A DNA stretch of 64,000 nt from CAZICM01 sp964537685 (GCA_964537685.1 CAZICM010000003.1:248001-312000), one strand, 5' to 3'; positions 1 to 9,495 are shown, numbered from the stretch's first letter. Numbers and translations: made by a program. The notes: generated by a model from the letters alone, not told the origin.

Positions 1-1527
1 CTCGATTTTGGAATCGCAAAAGACACGGCCATTTCAGTCGATAGCGGCACCAAAACAGGTGAATTTATTGGGTCGCCGCATTATATGAGCCCCGAGCAAA
101 TTCAGGATGCGCGTGAAATCGATCACCGGAGCGATTTATGGTCGCTGGGTGTTATCGTATATCGGTGCATTACAGGTGTATTGCCATTTCCAGGCGATAC
201 GCTGGGGGCGATTTTGGGGCGCGTGCTGACGGCGCCGACGCCTCCTCCGAGCAAATATGTTCCGAAGCTAAAGCCGGGGGTGGATGCGTTTTTTGTGCGC
301 GCGCTGGCGCGGGATCGGGAGCAGCGTTTTCAGTCGGCGATCGAATTCGCCGAGGCGTTTGCCGCGCTTTCAGGCATGGAAGCCACGGTGCGAAAGCCCA
401 CGATGGCGCCCTGGAGTGGTCAGGATTCGGCGCTTTTAAGGCGGGATTTTCAACTCCCGGCCGAAGGCGCCCAGACGACTCAAACCGGGGCCGCGGCCGC
501 TTCTCAAACCCATGCGCCTGCGGCTTATCCTTCTCAGCTTCCGCCCGCGCCTGCCGCTCCTCCCGCGTATGGAACGGGTTCGTATCCTGTGGCTCCCGCG
601 GCCTCTGCCGAGCCTGCGGGAACCGCTCAGCCGCCTCCTGTTAACGGCCTTTCCACGCCTTTGATGCAAACCATTCCGCTTCAAGCGAAGGCCGGCAAGA
701 CCATTAAAATGAAACCTCTTTCGGGGCCTGCGCCCGATCCGGGGCCTCCAAGGGATTTTGCTCCGCCTCCTTTTTTGCCGCCCTCGCATACGGTGCCTCT
801 GTCAACACCGATTGCTCAGGTGAATCCGGGAACGCTGACGGTTTCGCCTTCGGCGGGTGATGCGGGGGCCGCTCAGAACATGGGCGTTCAAGCAAAGGCG
901 AATTCGCTGCTGGAGCAGTGGAAAGGCGTGCCTTTCCCGCTCCGGGTGGCTGCTATTGTTGGATTGTCGGTGTTTTTTATTGTATTGATTGCGGTTTTTA
1001 TTACTTCATCGGGAAAGACGCCCGAGCCATCGGCTGAGCTGTCTGGAAGTACGGCGGATTCGGCGGGTGCGGGATCGGCGAGCGTTCCAAGTGCTGGAAA
1101 TACCGGGCTTCCAGTTCCGGAAGGCCCTGCCTCAAGCGCTGAGCCCGCGCAGGCGGGAGCTGTGGAACAGGGCGGCGAACAGCCTGCAAGCGGTTCTACG
1201 GCGGGGCAGGGGCAGGGAGAAGAGGCGCCAAAAACAGGCCCCACGGGGCCAAAAACCGCATCGGGAAGCGGAAAAGACAATGAAAAGGTGGAGCCCGCTC
1301 CCGCGAAAACAGGCACAGATCAAAGTGTGATCGCCATCCGGGCAAAGGGCGGTTCGTGTAAGACGGTTTCCGTTAAGGGAAAGACGCTGGGTTCGACGCC
1401 GATCAATTTAAACGTTGCGCCTGGCAATTACACTGTATATTGCCGCACCGATAAGGGGGCAACCAAATCGGGTTCGGTCAGCGTGGGTCCCGGCGAAAGC
1501 AAATCGATTGTATTTAATCTGAAATGA
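1..1527 (+). CDS. Ser/Thr protein kinase, C-terminal part, with membrane anchor and PEGA-like tail (5' end outside window)
   Basis: The frame is already open at base 1, so the gene begins before the window. The first residues, LDFGIAKDT, are the kinase DFG motif. YMSPEQ is the APE-equivalent and DLWSLGVIVYRCITG is the subdomain IX helix, so only the C-lobe is present. A long Pro/Ala-rich linker (roughly bases 400-930) leads to one hydrophobic segment, VAAIVGLSVFFIVLIAVF. An acidic Gly/Ser/Pro linker follows, then about 65 residues resembling a PEGA domain (GSTPINLNVAPGNYTVYC). Family knowledge: Hanks-type kinases with this kinase-linker-TM-sensor layout are abundant in Myxococcota and sit in the inner membrane with the tail outside. 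Substrate unknown. It converges on the protease gene one base away. Confidence 0.9.
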   Translation, partial: LDFGIAKDTAISVDSGTKTGEFIGSPHYMSPEQIQDAREIDHRSDLWSLGVIVYRCITGVLPFPGDTLGAILGRVLTAPTPPPSKYVPKLKPGVDAFFVRALARDREQRFQSAIEFAEAFAALSGMEATVRKPTMAPWSGQDSALLRRDFQLPAEGAQTTQTGAAAASQTHAPAAYPSQLPPAPAAPPAYGTGSYPVAPAASAEPAGTAQPPPVNGLSTPLMQTIPLQAKAGKTIKMKPLSGPAPDPGPPRDFAPPPFLPPSHTVPLSTPIAQVNPGTLTVSPSAGDAGAAQNMGVQAKANSLLEQWKGVPFPLRVAAIVGLSVFFIVLIAVFITSSGKTPEPSAELSGSTADSAGAGSASVPSAGNTGLPVPEGPASSAEPAQAGAVEQGGEQPASGSTAGQGQGEEAPKTGPTGPKTASGSGKDNEKVEPAPAKTGTDQSVIAIRAKGGSCKTVSVKGKTLGSTPINLNVAPGNYTVYCRTDKGATKSGSVSVGPGESKSIVFNLK

Positions 1528-1528
1528 A

Positions 1529-2413
1529 TTAAATTGAGCGGCGGCGCCTGCCCAGGCGTATTGCGGCTGCGGAGAAGAGCACCAGCGCGGCGGCGAAATG
1601 GCCTTTGGGGGATGCGGGTTCTTTGCCTTGGGTATCGGCGACGCTGCACGAGCCTTCCTTTTGGGCTGATGCGCAATCCGGTGAAAATCCATGGCGGGGG
1701 ATGGGATTGCAGGGCGGCGGGACGACTTCAAAGGGCGGGTAGATATCGCAGATGCCTTTGTCGTCATCGTCCGCGAGATCGCGGAACTCGACCGAGCCTA
1801 CGTCGTAATGGCGGTACATGGTGGCGGCGGTGTCGGCGCTGTGAGATAAGCCTAGAAAATGGCCTGCTTCGTGGGTGAGTACCGAGACGAGATCGTAATT
1901 TACAACGTTATCGTCCCATGTTAGATCGAATTGGAATGCATTGAGTTCGATATCGGCGTCGAAGATTTCGCCTGTATTGACATCAAACGTGACTGTGGTG
2001 AGGCCGATATTGTGATCGGCGCCCTCGTGAGGCCAAAAATCGTCGCGGAATACAACAATATTGGCATTGCCGGCAAGCCCATTGTATTCAACCTGAGTAC
2101 AATTCACGGGGCCCAGATTTTGGATTTCAAGGCCGGGGCCGCAAAAGGTGCCCTGCCAAGTGGCGAAAGCCCGTTCCAAGGCGATTTCGGCGATATCGTA
2201 GGGGACTTTTTTCGATGCATTGAGCTGAAGATTCCAGCCAATGCATGTGCGGCGCCAGGATAGGGCCTGACAGCCGGGCGGAATGGTGGTGCACTCAGCA
2301 AAGGATTCGGGTGTGTCGCAGGTTGTCGAGCGGCAGAATGCCGATGCGGATTGGGCGAAGAGCAACACGGGGAGCGCGCATAGAAGGGCGTGCGGAAAAA
2401 CGCGGCTCGGCAT
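1529..2413 (-). CDS. Secreted matrixin-like zinc metalloprotease with MYXO-CTERM-like tail
   Basis: 294 residues. The N-terminus (HALLCALPVLLFAQSASA) is a signal peptide. LTHEAGHFLGLSHS contains the full metzincin zinc site HExxHxxGxxH, and a Met-turn-like stretch (TMYRHYDVG) follows. The domain arrangement fits M10A/matrixin-like peptidases. Several cysteines near the N-terminus (CRSTTC, CTTIPPGC) suggest disulfides in an exported protein. The C-terminus has a Gly/Pro linker, a hydrophobic segment (HFAAALVLFSAAAIRLG) and RRRR, the hydrophobic-plus-basic pattern of myxobacterial MYXO-CTERM surface-sorting tails, although the usual Cys of that signal is not obvious. Substrate unknown. Start ATG at 2413. 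Confidence 0.85.
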   Translation of the reverse strand: MPSRVFPHALLCALPVLLFAQSASAFCRSTTCDTPESFAECTTIPPGCQALSWRRTCIGWNLQLNASKKVPYDIAEIALERAFATWQGTFCGPGLEIQNLGPVNCTQVEYNGLAGNANIVVFRDDFWPHEGADHNIGLTTVTFDVNTGEIFDADIELNAFQFDLTWDDNVVNYDLVSVLTHEAGHFLGLSHSADTAATMYRHYDVGSVEFRDLADDDDKGICDIYPPFEVVPPPCNPIPRHGFSPDCASAQKEGSCSVADTQGKEPASPKGHFAAALVLFSAAAIRLGRRRRSI

Positions 2414-2459
2414 GGGCTAAGAACAGCGCAGGGAAGCGCGTGTTGCAATGAAATTGTCT

Positions 2460-3554
2460 CTATAGTTCGTAGCGAAGACCGACGGCTCCCATAAATCCTG
2501 AAATGGTGAGGCCGGTGTCGACATCCAGATTGATTTTAGGCGCCACGCGCCATGAAATGCCGAGCTGCGGAAAGGTGAGCCAGGGGTAAATCAAGGGCCG
2601 GACGCCGCCCTGAAACCAGTTGGGTTCTACATAACCGTTGTAATGGGTCGCATCTTTGTCGAGTTGATTGCAATAGCGGAATGTGCCTAGGGGCTGATTG
2701 GGGCCGCGGCATTTAACGTATTCGTACGGATTGCCCGCCACGCCGGATGCCGGATAAGCCTGGGTGCGATAGAGATTGCCTAAAAATGTCCAGCCTACGC
2801 CGATGCCGCCTCCAACTCTAAAGGTCCAGCGCTTGTGGCTGTCGAGAGGGATATTCCACAATAAATCAAAGGCTAAAAGCAGGCTTTGGAGATCGCTTTG
2901 GAGGATTTCGTATTCGGTGTCGGGTGTGCCTTTGGCTTTATAGGGAACTTCTCCCATGCGATAGCTTGAATATCCTATCGAAATGGATAATTCGGCGTCG
3001 GACAAGGCTTTGGTGAGGAGCAAATCGCCGCCGGGAGCGAACAAGGTGCTGCCGCCGTCGCCAAAGGCATTCATTAAGAATTTGGGAATTAAAACGCCGC
3101 GGAAACGCGCGCCGATAGCCCATGCGCCGCTTGTGCCCTCTTGATTCGATTTGCGCTTGGTTTTGACGGGTTTGGTATTGGGATCGGCTTTTTCTAATTC
3201 AATGACGTATACGCGCCGTTCACCCTCGGACAGGGTGACTTTTTCTTCCATCTCTTTTTTGTCTTTGGCCCGCGCGGTGATTGTTAATTGGGTTTCGGGC
3301 GCGTATTGGCGGGGATCGTTGAGGTTGGATACGGGGCGGCCGTCGACTTCAACCTCTAGGTCTTCGTAGTCCTCGGCCACTTTGAACTTGAGCGTCGGAA
3401 GGATGGCGTCGAGTTCGGCCGCTTTTTTGCGCGCGCGGGCTTTGGCGTTGTGATCGTCGCGCGTCCAGCCCCGTATGGGCTTTTCTTTGGAGGTGACGCG
3501 AAAGAGCTCTGCCGCCTGCACCAGCTTGCCTTGCTTCTGGTAACACGCGGCCAA
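2460..3554 (-). CDS. Predicted outer-membrane protein: TPR-like N-terminus, PEGA-like domain, C-terminal beta-barrel
   Basis: The N-terminal part looks TPR-like (AACYQKQGKLVQAAELF). Then comes a beta-rich PEGA-like section (EVEVDGRPVSNLNDP). About 220 residues at the C-terminus have alternating aromatic/Gly-rich strands and end in GLRYEL, as in an outer-membrane barrel. The coordinates use a TTG start at 3554, but the true start is probably upstream. The frame stays open to about 3785 and encodes a convincing signal peptide (SAATLSLCALLSLNGSAWA) with Arg residues before it. No ATG, GTG or TTG exists in that extension, only ATT (3785), CTG (3782) or ATA. The start is therefore non-canonical or a frameshift is present. 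Function unknown; the protein is likely envelope-located and related in layout to the gene at 62745-63836. Confidence 0.75.
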   Translation of the reverse strand: MAACYQKQGKLVQAAELFRVTSKEKPIRGWTRDDHNAKARARKKAAELDAILPTLKFKVAEDYEDLEVEVDGRPVSNLNDPRQYAPETQLTITARAKDKKEMEEKVTLSEGERRVYVIELEKADPNTKPVKTKRKSNQEGTSGAWAIGARFRGVLIPKFLMNAFGDGGSTLFAPGGDLLLTKALSDAELSISIGYSSYRMGEVPYKAKGTPDTEYEILQSDLQSLLLAFDLLWNIPLDSHKRWTFRVGGGIGVGWTFLGNLYRTQAYPASGVAGNPYEYVKCRGPNQPLGTFRYCNQLDKDATHYNGYVEPNWFQGGVRPLIYPWLTFPQLGISWRVAPKINLDVDTGLTISGFMGAVGLRYEL

Positions 3555-3974
3555 GGCGTAGGCGCTGCTTGGGCGGTGCCGCTCTAATTCGACATCTTCT
3601 AGGATGGGAACGGCCTTGTCGCAGTTGCCTTTCTGCGAAAGCGAGATGCCTTGGCGGGCTTTGATGTCGATCGGAGCTGCCCATGCGCTGCCGTTCAGCG
3701 ATAGCAGCGCGCATAGGCTCAGCGTAGCCGCGCTGAAATGGCTAGGGCGTATGAGCCGCCGATTCGTCGAGAAGGTCCGCAGAATGGCGGAATCATACGC
3801 GGGCTTCCGTTAAAGCAAGATGGAAAGTGCCTTTGGTGTTCTTGCTCCGGCAGCCTTCTGATGACGCATCATGTCAAAGTCCTTTTCGGGCGGAAATGCA
3901 GTCCAAAAGAAAATGCTCTGGGGGGCTGCCTTCGCTCGTCGACTTAAAAAAAGTGCCCCTGTAAGCTGCGAACG

Positions 3975-6467
3975 ATGAGCACGGGTGCAGAAAGAGGCGA
4001 ACTAGAAGGTTCGGCCGTAGTGAACTCGGCCGACGCGGCGGCTGCGTACGATCCGTCCAAGAGCGGCATTTTGCCAGCGGTCGCAAAGAGCGCTCCAAAA
4101 GACGAGGAACGTACGGGCGTCTTTATCGAATGCAGGCATGCCGACGAATGCGCCGGCTGCCCACTGATCGATCTGAGCTACAGCGAGCAGCTTGTGTCGA
4201 AGCGCGAGCGCGTGGCGGGTTCAGTTGGGCATTATCCAGCGCTCGAAAAAATTGGCACGCTGCCTGTGATTCCGGCCGATCCCATTACGGCTTACCGCGG
4301 CCGGGCAAAGCTGGTCGTGTCTCCGAATGGAGCAATCGGTCTATACGATCGATCTGGGCATCACGACGTCGTGGATATTCCGGGCTGCCGGGTGCTGGCG
4401 CCTTCTCTTTCGGAAGTTGCGTCGGTGCTGCGCGGGCTGATCGCATCGCCTCCCGCAGCGGCCCGCCCGCTTCTTTTGCCCTACGATCCTTTGGGCGGCG
4501 GCGTGCTTCGCGCGGTGGATTTGCGCGAGGTGTATCTGCCTTCGCCGCGGCCTTATGAAGCGGCAACGCCGGGCGCCAAGACGCTCGATAACGAAGAGCA
4601 TCTGGGTGTGCTGGTGACCTTTGTGCTTCAGCGCGATCGTTCGTGTTCGCGCGAGGAGCTGCGCGAGGCAGGAAGGGCGATACGGCCGCTTCTTCCGCGG
4701 GTGCTGGGTGTTGCAGCCAACTTTCATGATGCTGAAGCGCCTCAGATTTTGGGGGCGGAAACGCTTGTTCTCGACGGCGTTCTTCAGGCTGAAGATGTCA
4801 TTGGCACGGCGTTCCACATGGCGTCGTTTGGATCGTTTGTGCAGGCGCATCGCGGTCAGGCCGGGCGCGTGCACGGAATGATTCTGAAGATGATCAATGA
4901 TTATTCGGCCGAGACTTCGCCGACCAAGGAGAAACAATCGGCGCGGGTGCTCGATCTGTACGGTGGTTCGGGCGCGATTTCGATCATGCTGTCGCTTCAG
5001 CAGCACCGGGTAACGATGGTTGAGTCGTTTGCGCCGGCTACGGTGAATGCGCGGGCGGCGGCCGATGCTCAAGGGCTGCGCGATCTCGATGTGCGTTCGG
5101 GCGATGTGGCGGAGCTGGTTGGATCGCTGGCCGCAACGGACGAGAAGTTTGACGTGGTGGTGATGAATCCTCCGAGAAGAGGTGTTTCACCGCCTGCCCG
5201 CGAGGCGATTGCAAGGCTTGCGGCGCCCATGCTGATTTACGTGTCCTGCGATCCCGACACGCTTGGGCGCGATCTCGATCATTTCAGCCGGCTGGGCTAC
5301 CTGACCGATCAAATCACGCCGCTCGATATGATCCCGCTGACCGAAGAGGTTGAAAGCATCGCGATTCTCCGCCGCTCTCAGCCGCCTCCTCCGCGGATCA
5401 TGTACGAGGACGAGGATGTGATCATCGTCGATAAGGGCGCGCATGAACCGGTCACACCGCTGCCTGAGCACACGGGTTCGCTGCTTGCGCGCGTGGCCAG
5501 GCTTCCCAACGGCGTGGGTATCGGCGCGCTTCCGACCCATCGGCTGGAGTCGGGCACTAGCGGGCTTTGCGTGCTCGCCAAGAACGAACGGGCCCGCGCG
5601 ATGTGGGTGTCGGCGCTCACGCAAACAGGACGGCTTGTGTATGTGGTGGCTGTGAAGGGTGTGACGCCGTCGAAGGGCGCAATCTCACGCGATCTGCGCG
5701 AGGATGGGCGGCTATTCCCGGCCCGCACCCGTTACCGCAGGCTCGCGGTGGCCTCGGGCCATTCCATTTTGAGGGCCATTCCCGATGGTGGAAGAACGCA
5801 TCAAATCCGGCGCCATTTAGCGGCGATCGGCCATCCCGTGCTCGGCGACGAGCGCTATGGCCATATGCCCACGAACCGCTACTTCGAGGAAAAACACGGC
5901 CTCGATCGCACCTTCGTTCATTTGGTGCGCATCGAGATCAATCATCCCCGTTCGGGCCTGAGACTGCTGGTGGAGTCGCCTTTGCCGGGCGATCTGCGCT
6001 CGACCATCGAACGCGCGACGGGGCCGAGTGTGCTGCGTTTCCTCGAACAAAAGCATGCGCTCGGCGATCAGCCTGCCATCGCATTCCCCGCGCCGCCTCC
6101 TTCATCGAGGTCGGTGATCTCCATGCCGGTGCCTTCGGGGCAAAGCCCCTTGTCGACGATTTCACCGCCTCCGCCTTCCACATCGCTTCCCGCGCTGGCA
6201 CGGGAGGCACCGCCTTCGGGCATGCCTGGATCGGCAACGCTTCCGCTTCCAGGAGCGCGCAGCGAATGGCCGGCTCAGGGTTATGTGCGCGTGGGTACGG
6301 AACGCCCAGGCCGGGCATCGACACGGCCTCCGCAAGCAGGCGGACCCACACCTGTATACGTGCCGCCCGTACCGCCCCCGCCCGCGGTGCTCACCCCTGA
6401 TTCGGATGACTATCCCCGCACGCGCCGCTCGCCCTTTGGAATGGACGATGACGACGACGACGAATAA
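3975..6467 (+). CDS. Fused 23S rRNA m5U methyltransferase (RlmD/TrmA family) and RluA-family pseudouridine synthase
   Basis: 830 residues. Half one is a class I SAM-dependent uracil-5 methyltransferase. It has an Fe-S cysteine set C53, C59, C62 and C138, a SAM loop VLDLYGGSGAI near residue 323, and VVMNPPRRG followed by YVSCDP with the catalytic cysteine at about 425. Half two (from about 475) is an RluA-type pseudouridine synthase that begins MYEDEDVIIVDK and carries the active-site block HRLESGTSGL. Residue 525 is Glu where this family has its catalytic Asp (HRLDxxTSG). The last 150 residues are a Pro/Ser-rich linker ending in an acidic tail. Expected role: modification of rRNA or tRNA uridines in the cytoplasm. 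Fusion of the two enzymes is unusual. ATG start at 3975. Confidence 0.88.
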   Translation: MSTGAERGELEGSAVVNSADAAAAYDPSKSGILPAVAKSAPKDEERTGVFIECRHADECAGCPLIDLSYSEQLVSKRERVAGSVGHYPALEKIGTLPVIPADPITAYRGRAKLVVSPNGAIGLYDRSGHHDVVDIPGCRVLAPSLSEVASVLRGLIASPPAAARPLLLPYDPLGGGVLRAVDLREVYLPSPRPYEAATPGAKTLDNEEHLGVLVTFVLQRDRSCSREELREAGRAIRPLLPRVLGVAANFHDAEAPQILGAETLVLDGVLQAEDVIGTAFHMASFGSFVQAHRGQAGRVHGMILKMINDYSAETSPTKEKQSARVLDLYGGSGAISIMLSLQQHRVTMVESFAPATVNARAAADAQGLRDLDVRSGDVAELVGSLAATDEKFDVVVMNPPRRGVSPPAREAIARLAAPMLIYVSCDPDTLGRDLDHFSRLGYLTDQITPLDMIPLTEEVESIAILRRSQPPPPRIMYEDEDVIIVDKGAHEPVTPLPEHTGSLLARVARLPNGVGIGALPTHRLESGTSGLCVLAKNERARAMWVSALTQTGRLVYVVAVKGVTPSKGAISRDLREDGRLFPARTRYRRLAVASGHSILRAIPDGGRTHQIRRHLAAIGHPVLGDERYGHMPTNRYFEEKHGLDRTFVHLVRIEINHPRSGLRLLVESPLPGDLRSTIERATGPSVLRFLEQKHALGDQPAIAFPAPPPSSRSVISMPVPSGQSPLSTISPPPPSTSLPALAREAPPSGMPGSATLPLPGARSEWPAQGYVRVGTERPGRASTRPPQAGGPTPVYVPPVPPPPAVLTPDSDDYPRTRRSPFGMDDDDDDE

Positions 6468-6557
6468 AGCCTAGCTTTCCCCTTTTCAATTACGGCGCCT
6501 CGCAAGCTCTCCACACCATGCGCACGATGAGCTGCCTTGGTGTTTGCCTCAAAGAAT

Positions 6558-8045
6558 ATGTCCGAGTCTCATTCAGATCGTCCGCGCATCCTTGTCGTTG
6601 ATGACGAAAAAGCCATCCGCGACATGCTGGCGGATTTTCTCGACAGCGAGGGTTTTGTCGTCAGCACAGCCCCCGATGGCGCGGGCGCGGTCAGCGAGCT
6701 TTCCAAGGCCCATTACGATCTGGTGCTCAGCGATCTCAAGATGCCGAAAATGGGCGGGATCGCGCTCTTGGAAGAGGTGAACAAAATCGCGCCCGACACG
6801 GTGACGGTCATCATGACGGGCTTTGGCACGGTGGAGACGGCCATCGATGCCATGAAGCGAGGCGCCTACGACTATGTGCTCAAGCCGTTCAAGATGGATG
6901 AAGTGACGCTGGTTATCCGGCGCGGCATCGAAAAGCGCCGGATGGAAGCGGAAAACATGAGGCTCCGCGAAGCGGTATCGCTGTACAAAGTCAGCGAGGC
7001 CATCTCGGCGAGTCTCTCGCTCGATCAAGTGCTTGAAACCGTGGCCGATAGCTGCCTTCACGAGATGCCCAGCGACCTGGTGTCGACATGGCTCAACGAT
7101 GGTGAAGGCGGATATTTCGAGCGCCAAAATCTGAGCTCATCGCGCATTCCCAAAGAGGAAAAACTCGGCCGTCTCGATCCGGGCGCTGTCCTTCAATACT
7201 TCCAATCCGAAACAGCGCTGCTGGAGCAAGGAAGCCGCGGACTCCGTTTCTTTAGCGAGGCGCCCGCCCCAGCGTTGGTTTCGCTCACCGCCGTTCCGCT
7301 GCGCGTTCAGAACAGGCCCATCGGCTTTGTCGCCGCCGCATCGTTTACGGTGGGAAATCGCCTGAATGAAGGCCACCGCAAGCTCCTCAGCATCATCGCC
7401 TCGCGGGCTGCGGCAGCCATCGAAAATGCGCGTCTCTACGAAGATTTGCAGGCCACCTTTCAACAGACCATCGAAGGCTTGGCCAAGGCCATCGACAAAA
7501 TGGATCGCTATACAGCGGGCCATTCAGATCGCGTCGCGCTCTATGCGGTCATGCTCGCGAAGTATCTCGGACTGCCGCCTCATGAAGTCGAAATCGTCCG
7601 GCAGAGCGCGCTGATGCACGACATCGGAAAGATTGGCTGCGTGCTCAATCTCAACAAGCCGGGCAAACTCTCCGACACCGAGTACGAAGCCTTTAAAAAA
7701 CATCCGGTGTATGGGCGCGACATTCTCGATCCCATCCGCTTTCTGCATCCGCTCATTCCAGGTGTGTATCTTCACCACGAGCGATGGGATGGACGGGGCT
7801 ATCCGCTTCGGCTCAAAGGCGTGGATATTCCGCTGATCGCGAGGATTATCTCGGTCGCGGACACCTACGATGCGATGACGAGCGACAGGGCCTACAGAAG
7901 GGCGCTTCCGCACGAGGCCGCCGTCAATGAAATCGAGCGCTGCTCAGGAACTCAATTCGATCCGGAGCTTGCGGCGGCCTTCAACAATCACATCGACGAT
8001 TACCGCGACGAACAGCGCGCCGGCGGTAAACCGATTCCAGAATGA
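6558..8045 (+). CDS. Response regulator with GAF-like and HD-GYP domains (predicted c-di-GMP phosphodiesterase)
   Basis: The receiver domain begins ILVVDDEKAIRDML, with the phosphoacceptor in LVLSDLKMPKMGG and the conserved Lys in VLKPFKMDE. A central GAF-like region (about residues 145-300) follows. The HD-GYP domain contains SALMHDIGKIG and HHERWDGRGYP, so both the HD metal-binding pair and the GYP motif are intact. Family knowledge: HD-GYP proteins hydrolyse c-di-GMP to GMP, here gated by phosphorylation and perhaps a GAF ligand. No histidine kinase is adjacent. ATG 6558 is chosen because the receiver domain starts soon after it; an in-frame TTG at 6537 is possible. The stop overlaps the lipB start (ATGA), which implies translational coupling. 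Confidence 0.9.
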   Translation: MSESHSDRPRILVVDDEKAIRDMLADFLDSEGFVVSTAPDGAGAVSELSKAHYDLVLSDLKMPKMGGIALLEEVNKIAPDTVTVIMTGFGTVETAIDAMKRGAYDYVLKPFKMDEVTLVIRRGIEKRRMEAENMRLREAVSLYKVSEAISASLSLDQVLETVADSCLHEMPSDLVSTWLNDGEGGYFERQNLSSSRIPKEEKLGRLDPGAVLQYFQSETALLEQGSRGLRFFSEAPAPALVSLTAVPLRVQNRPIGFVAAASFTVGNRLNEGHRKLLSIIASRAAAAIENARLYEDLQATFQQTIEGLAKAIDKMDRYTAGHSDRVALYAVMLAKYLGLPPHEVEIVRQSALMHDIGKIGCVLNLNKPGKLSDTEYEAFKKHPVYGRDILDPIRFLHPLIPGVYLHHERWDGRGYPLRLKGVDIPLIARIISVADTYDAMTSDRAYRRALPHEAAVNEIERCSGTQFDPELAAAFNNHIDDYRDEQRAGGKPIPE

Positions 8046-8803
8046 ATACGCGCAATGCACGGGCGTATTGGCTCGGCCGGCGCCGCTATGAACCGATTCA
8101 CGAACTTCAGCACAAGCTCGTCGAGGCGCGCGCGGATGGCCGGATTGGCGATGTGATCTTGCTGCTCGAGCACGAGCCTGTGATTACGCTTGGGCGCAAT
8201 GCCAAATCGGAAAACGTGCTTACGCCTGGAGAGCAGCTTCGCGCGCAGGGTGTCGATTTGGTTGAAACGGGCCGGGGCGGAGATGTGACCTTTCACGGCC
8301 CGGGACAGCTCGTGTGTTATCCCATTTTGGATCTCAATCCCGATCGCTGCGATGTGCGGCGTTATGTGCGGTCGTTGGCCGAAGTAATGATTTTAATCGC
8401 GCGGGAACATCACATCGAAGCGGGCGTTGTCGATGGTTTGATTGGCGTATGGGTAGATGTTCAACAGCCTTCCGAATGGGGAGGTGAAGAGTGGGCGGGC
8501 ACACTGGCCAAACTGGGCGCCATTGGTGTCAGGCTTTCGCGCTGGATCACGATGCATGGCTTTGCGCTCAATGTGTCCACCGATCTTCAAAGCTTTAGGC
8601 TCATCGTTCCCTGCGGCATTCAAAACCACGGTGTCACGTCGATTGCCGAACTCACGGGCCGGCATCTTCACGTCTCCGAGCTGGCGTTTCAGGCCGCGCC
8701 CTTTCTAAGCCGCGGACTCGATTGGAATGTGTCCGGCGTGGAAGACATCTCGGGCGAAATGGACGTGGAACGCAGGCTCATCCCCAGCACCTCTTCGCCG
8801 TAA
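8042..8803 (+). CDS. lipB: Octanoyl-[acyl carrier protein]:protein N-octanoyltransferase
   Basis: LipB moves octanoate from acyl-ACP to the lipoyl domains of 2-oxoacid dehydrogenases and GcvH in the cytoplasm, the first step of endogenous lipoate synthesis. The sequence shows the family signature RGGDVTFHGPGQLVCYPI near residues 78-95 and the second conserved block HGFALNVSTDL. The block FRLIVPCGIQNHGVTS contains the catalytic Cys (PCGI). A short insertion (QQPSEWGGEEWAG) lies between the blocks. The length of 253 is slightly above the usual 210-240. It starts with an ATGA overlap on the HD-GYP gene. No lipA is seen nearby. Confidence 0.93.
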   Translation: MNTRNARAYWLGRRRYEPIHELQHKLVEARADGRIGDVILLLEHEPVITLGRNAKSENVLTPGEQLRAQGVDLVETGRGGDVTFHGPGQLVCYPILDLNPDRCDVRRYVRSLAEVMILIAREHHIEAGVVDGLIGVWVDVQQPSEWGGEEWAGTLAKLGAIGVRLSRWITMHGFALNVSTDLQSFRLIVPCGIQNHGVTSIAELTGRHLHVSELAFQAAPFLSRGLDWNVSGVEDISGEMDVERRLIPSTSSP

Positions 8804-8838
8804 CACGAGATTTTTATTTTGTGTTACGTTCGCGGTCG

Positions 8839-9465
8839 ATGACGTTATCGGCCGCGCTGTTGCTGGGACTCGGAATGGGCATTAAACACGCCTTGGAAGC
8901 CGATCATTTAGCGGCGGTCTGCACGATGGTGACGGCGGGCGGAGGCGTAGCACGGGCGGCTAAAATTGGTGCTCTGTGGGGCTTGGGGCATGGCCTCATG
9001 ATCGTGCTTTCCGGCAGTTTTATCGTTTTGTTGGGAATTCGCGTTCCAGAACCGATCGCCATGCTGCTCGACAGTGCCGTCGCGCTGATGCTTATCGGCC
9101 TGGGTATTTCGGGATTGCTGTCCATTCAGCATCATTTGGCGAAGCATTCGGCGGTGCCGCCGCGCAATCTCAAAAAACCGCTGGCCGTTGGAGCCGTGCA
9201 CGGAGCATCGGGAACAGCAGCCCTCACCCTGCTTGTCGCATCAACCATTCCCGATCGCGCACAAGGTCTCGCCTTTATTTTTCTATTCGGAACAGCCTCT
9301 ATCGCAGGCATGGCCCTCGTATCGGCCCTTGTGGCTCTTCCGCTTCAATCGGCCCAAAAACGCTCACCCAGGCTATCGCGCAGCATCCATGCTTTCGCGG
9401 GACTCGCTTCTATCGGCGCAGGTTTCGCCATCGCTTGGTCGGTCACCAGCGCCCTTCTCGCTTAG
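8839..9465 (+). CDS. NicO/UreH-like membrane protein, putative nickel/cobalt transporter
   Basis: The N-terminal helix carries GIKHALEADHLAAV, which matches the H-x-x-x-A-D-H metal-recognition motif in TM helix 1-2 of NiCoT/NicO-type transporters. Four to six hydrophobic segments follow, including LMIVLSGSFIVLLGIRV, GLAFIFLFGTASIAGMAL and IGAGFAIAWSVTSALLA. Near the middle AVGAVHGASGTAAL holds a second conserved His-Gly block (VHGxxG). At about 208 residues it fits the short UreH/RcnA-like branch. Substrate (Ni2+ or Co2+, uptake or efflux) cannot be told from sequence. ATG 8839 is preferred because it directly precedes the first helix; GTG 8821 is an alternative. The 35 bp after lipB are AT-rich. 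Confidence 0.75.
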   Translation: MTLSAALLLGLGMGIKHALEADHLAAVCTMVTAGGGVARAAKIGALWGLGHGLMIVLSGSFIVLLGIRVPEPIAMLLDSAVALMLIGLGISGLLSIQHHLAKHSAVPPRNLKKPLAVGAVHGASGTAALTLLVASTIPDRAQGLAFIFLFGTASIAGMALVSALVALPLQSAQKRSPRLSRSIHAFAGLASIGAGFAIAWSVTSALLA

Positions 9466-9495
9466 ATCCACACGTCTCTGATAAAACACGCGCCC

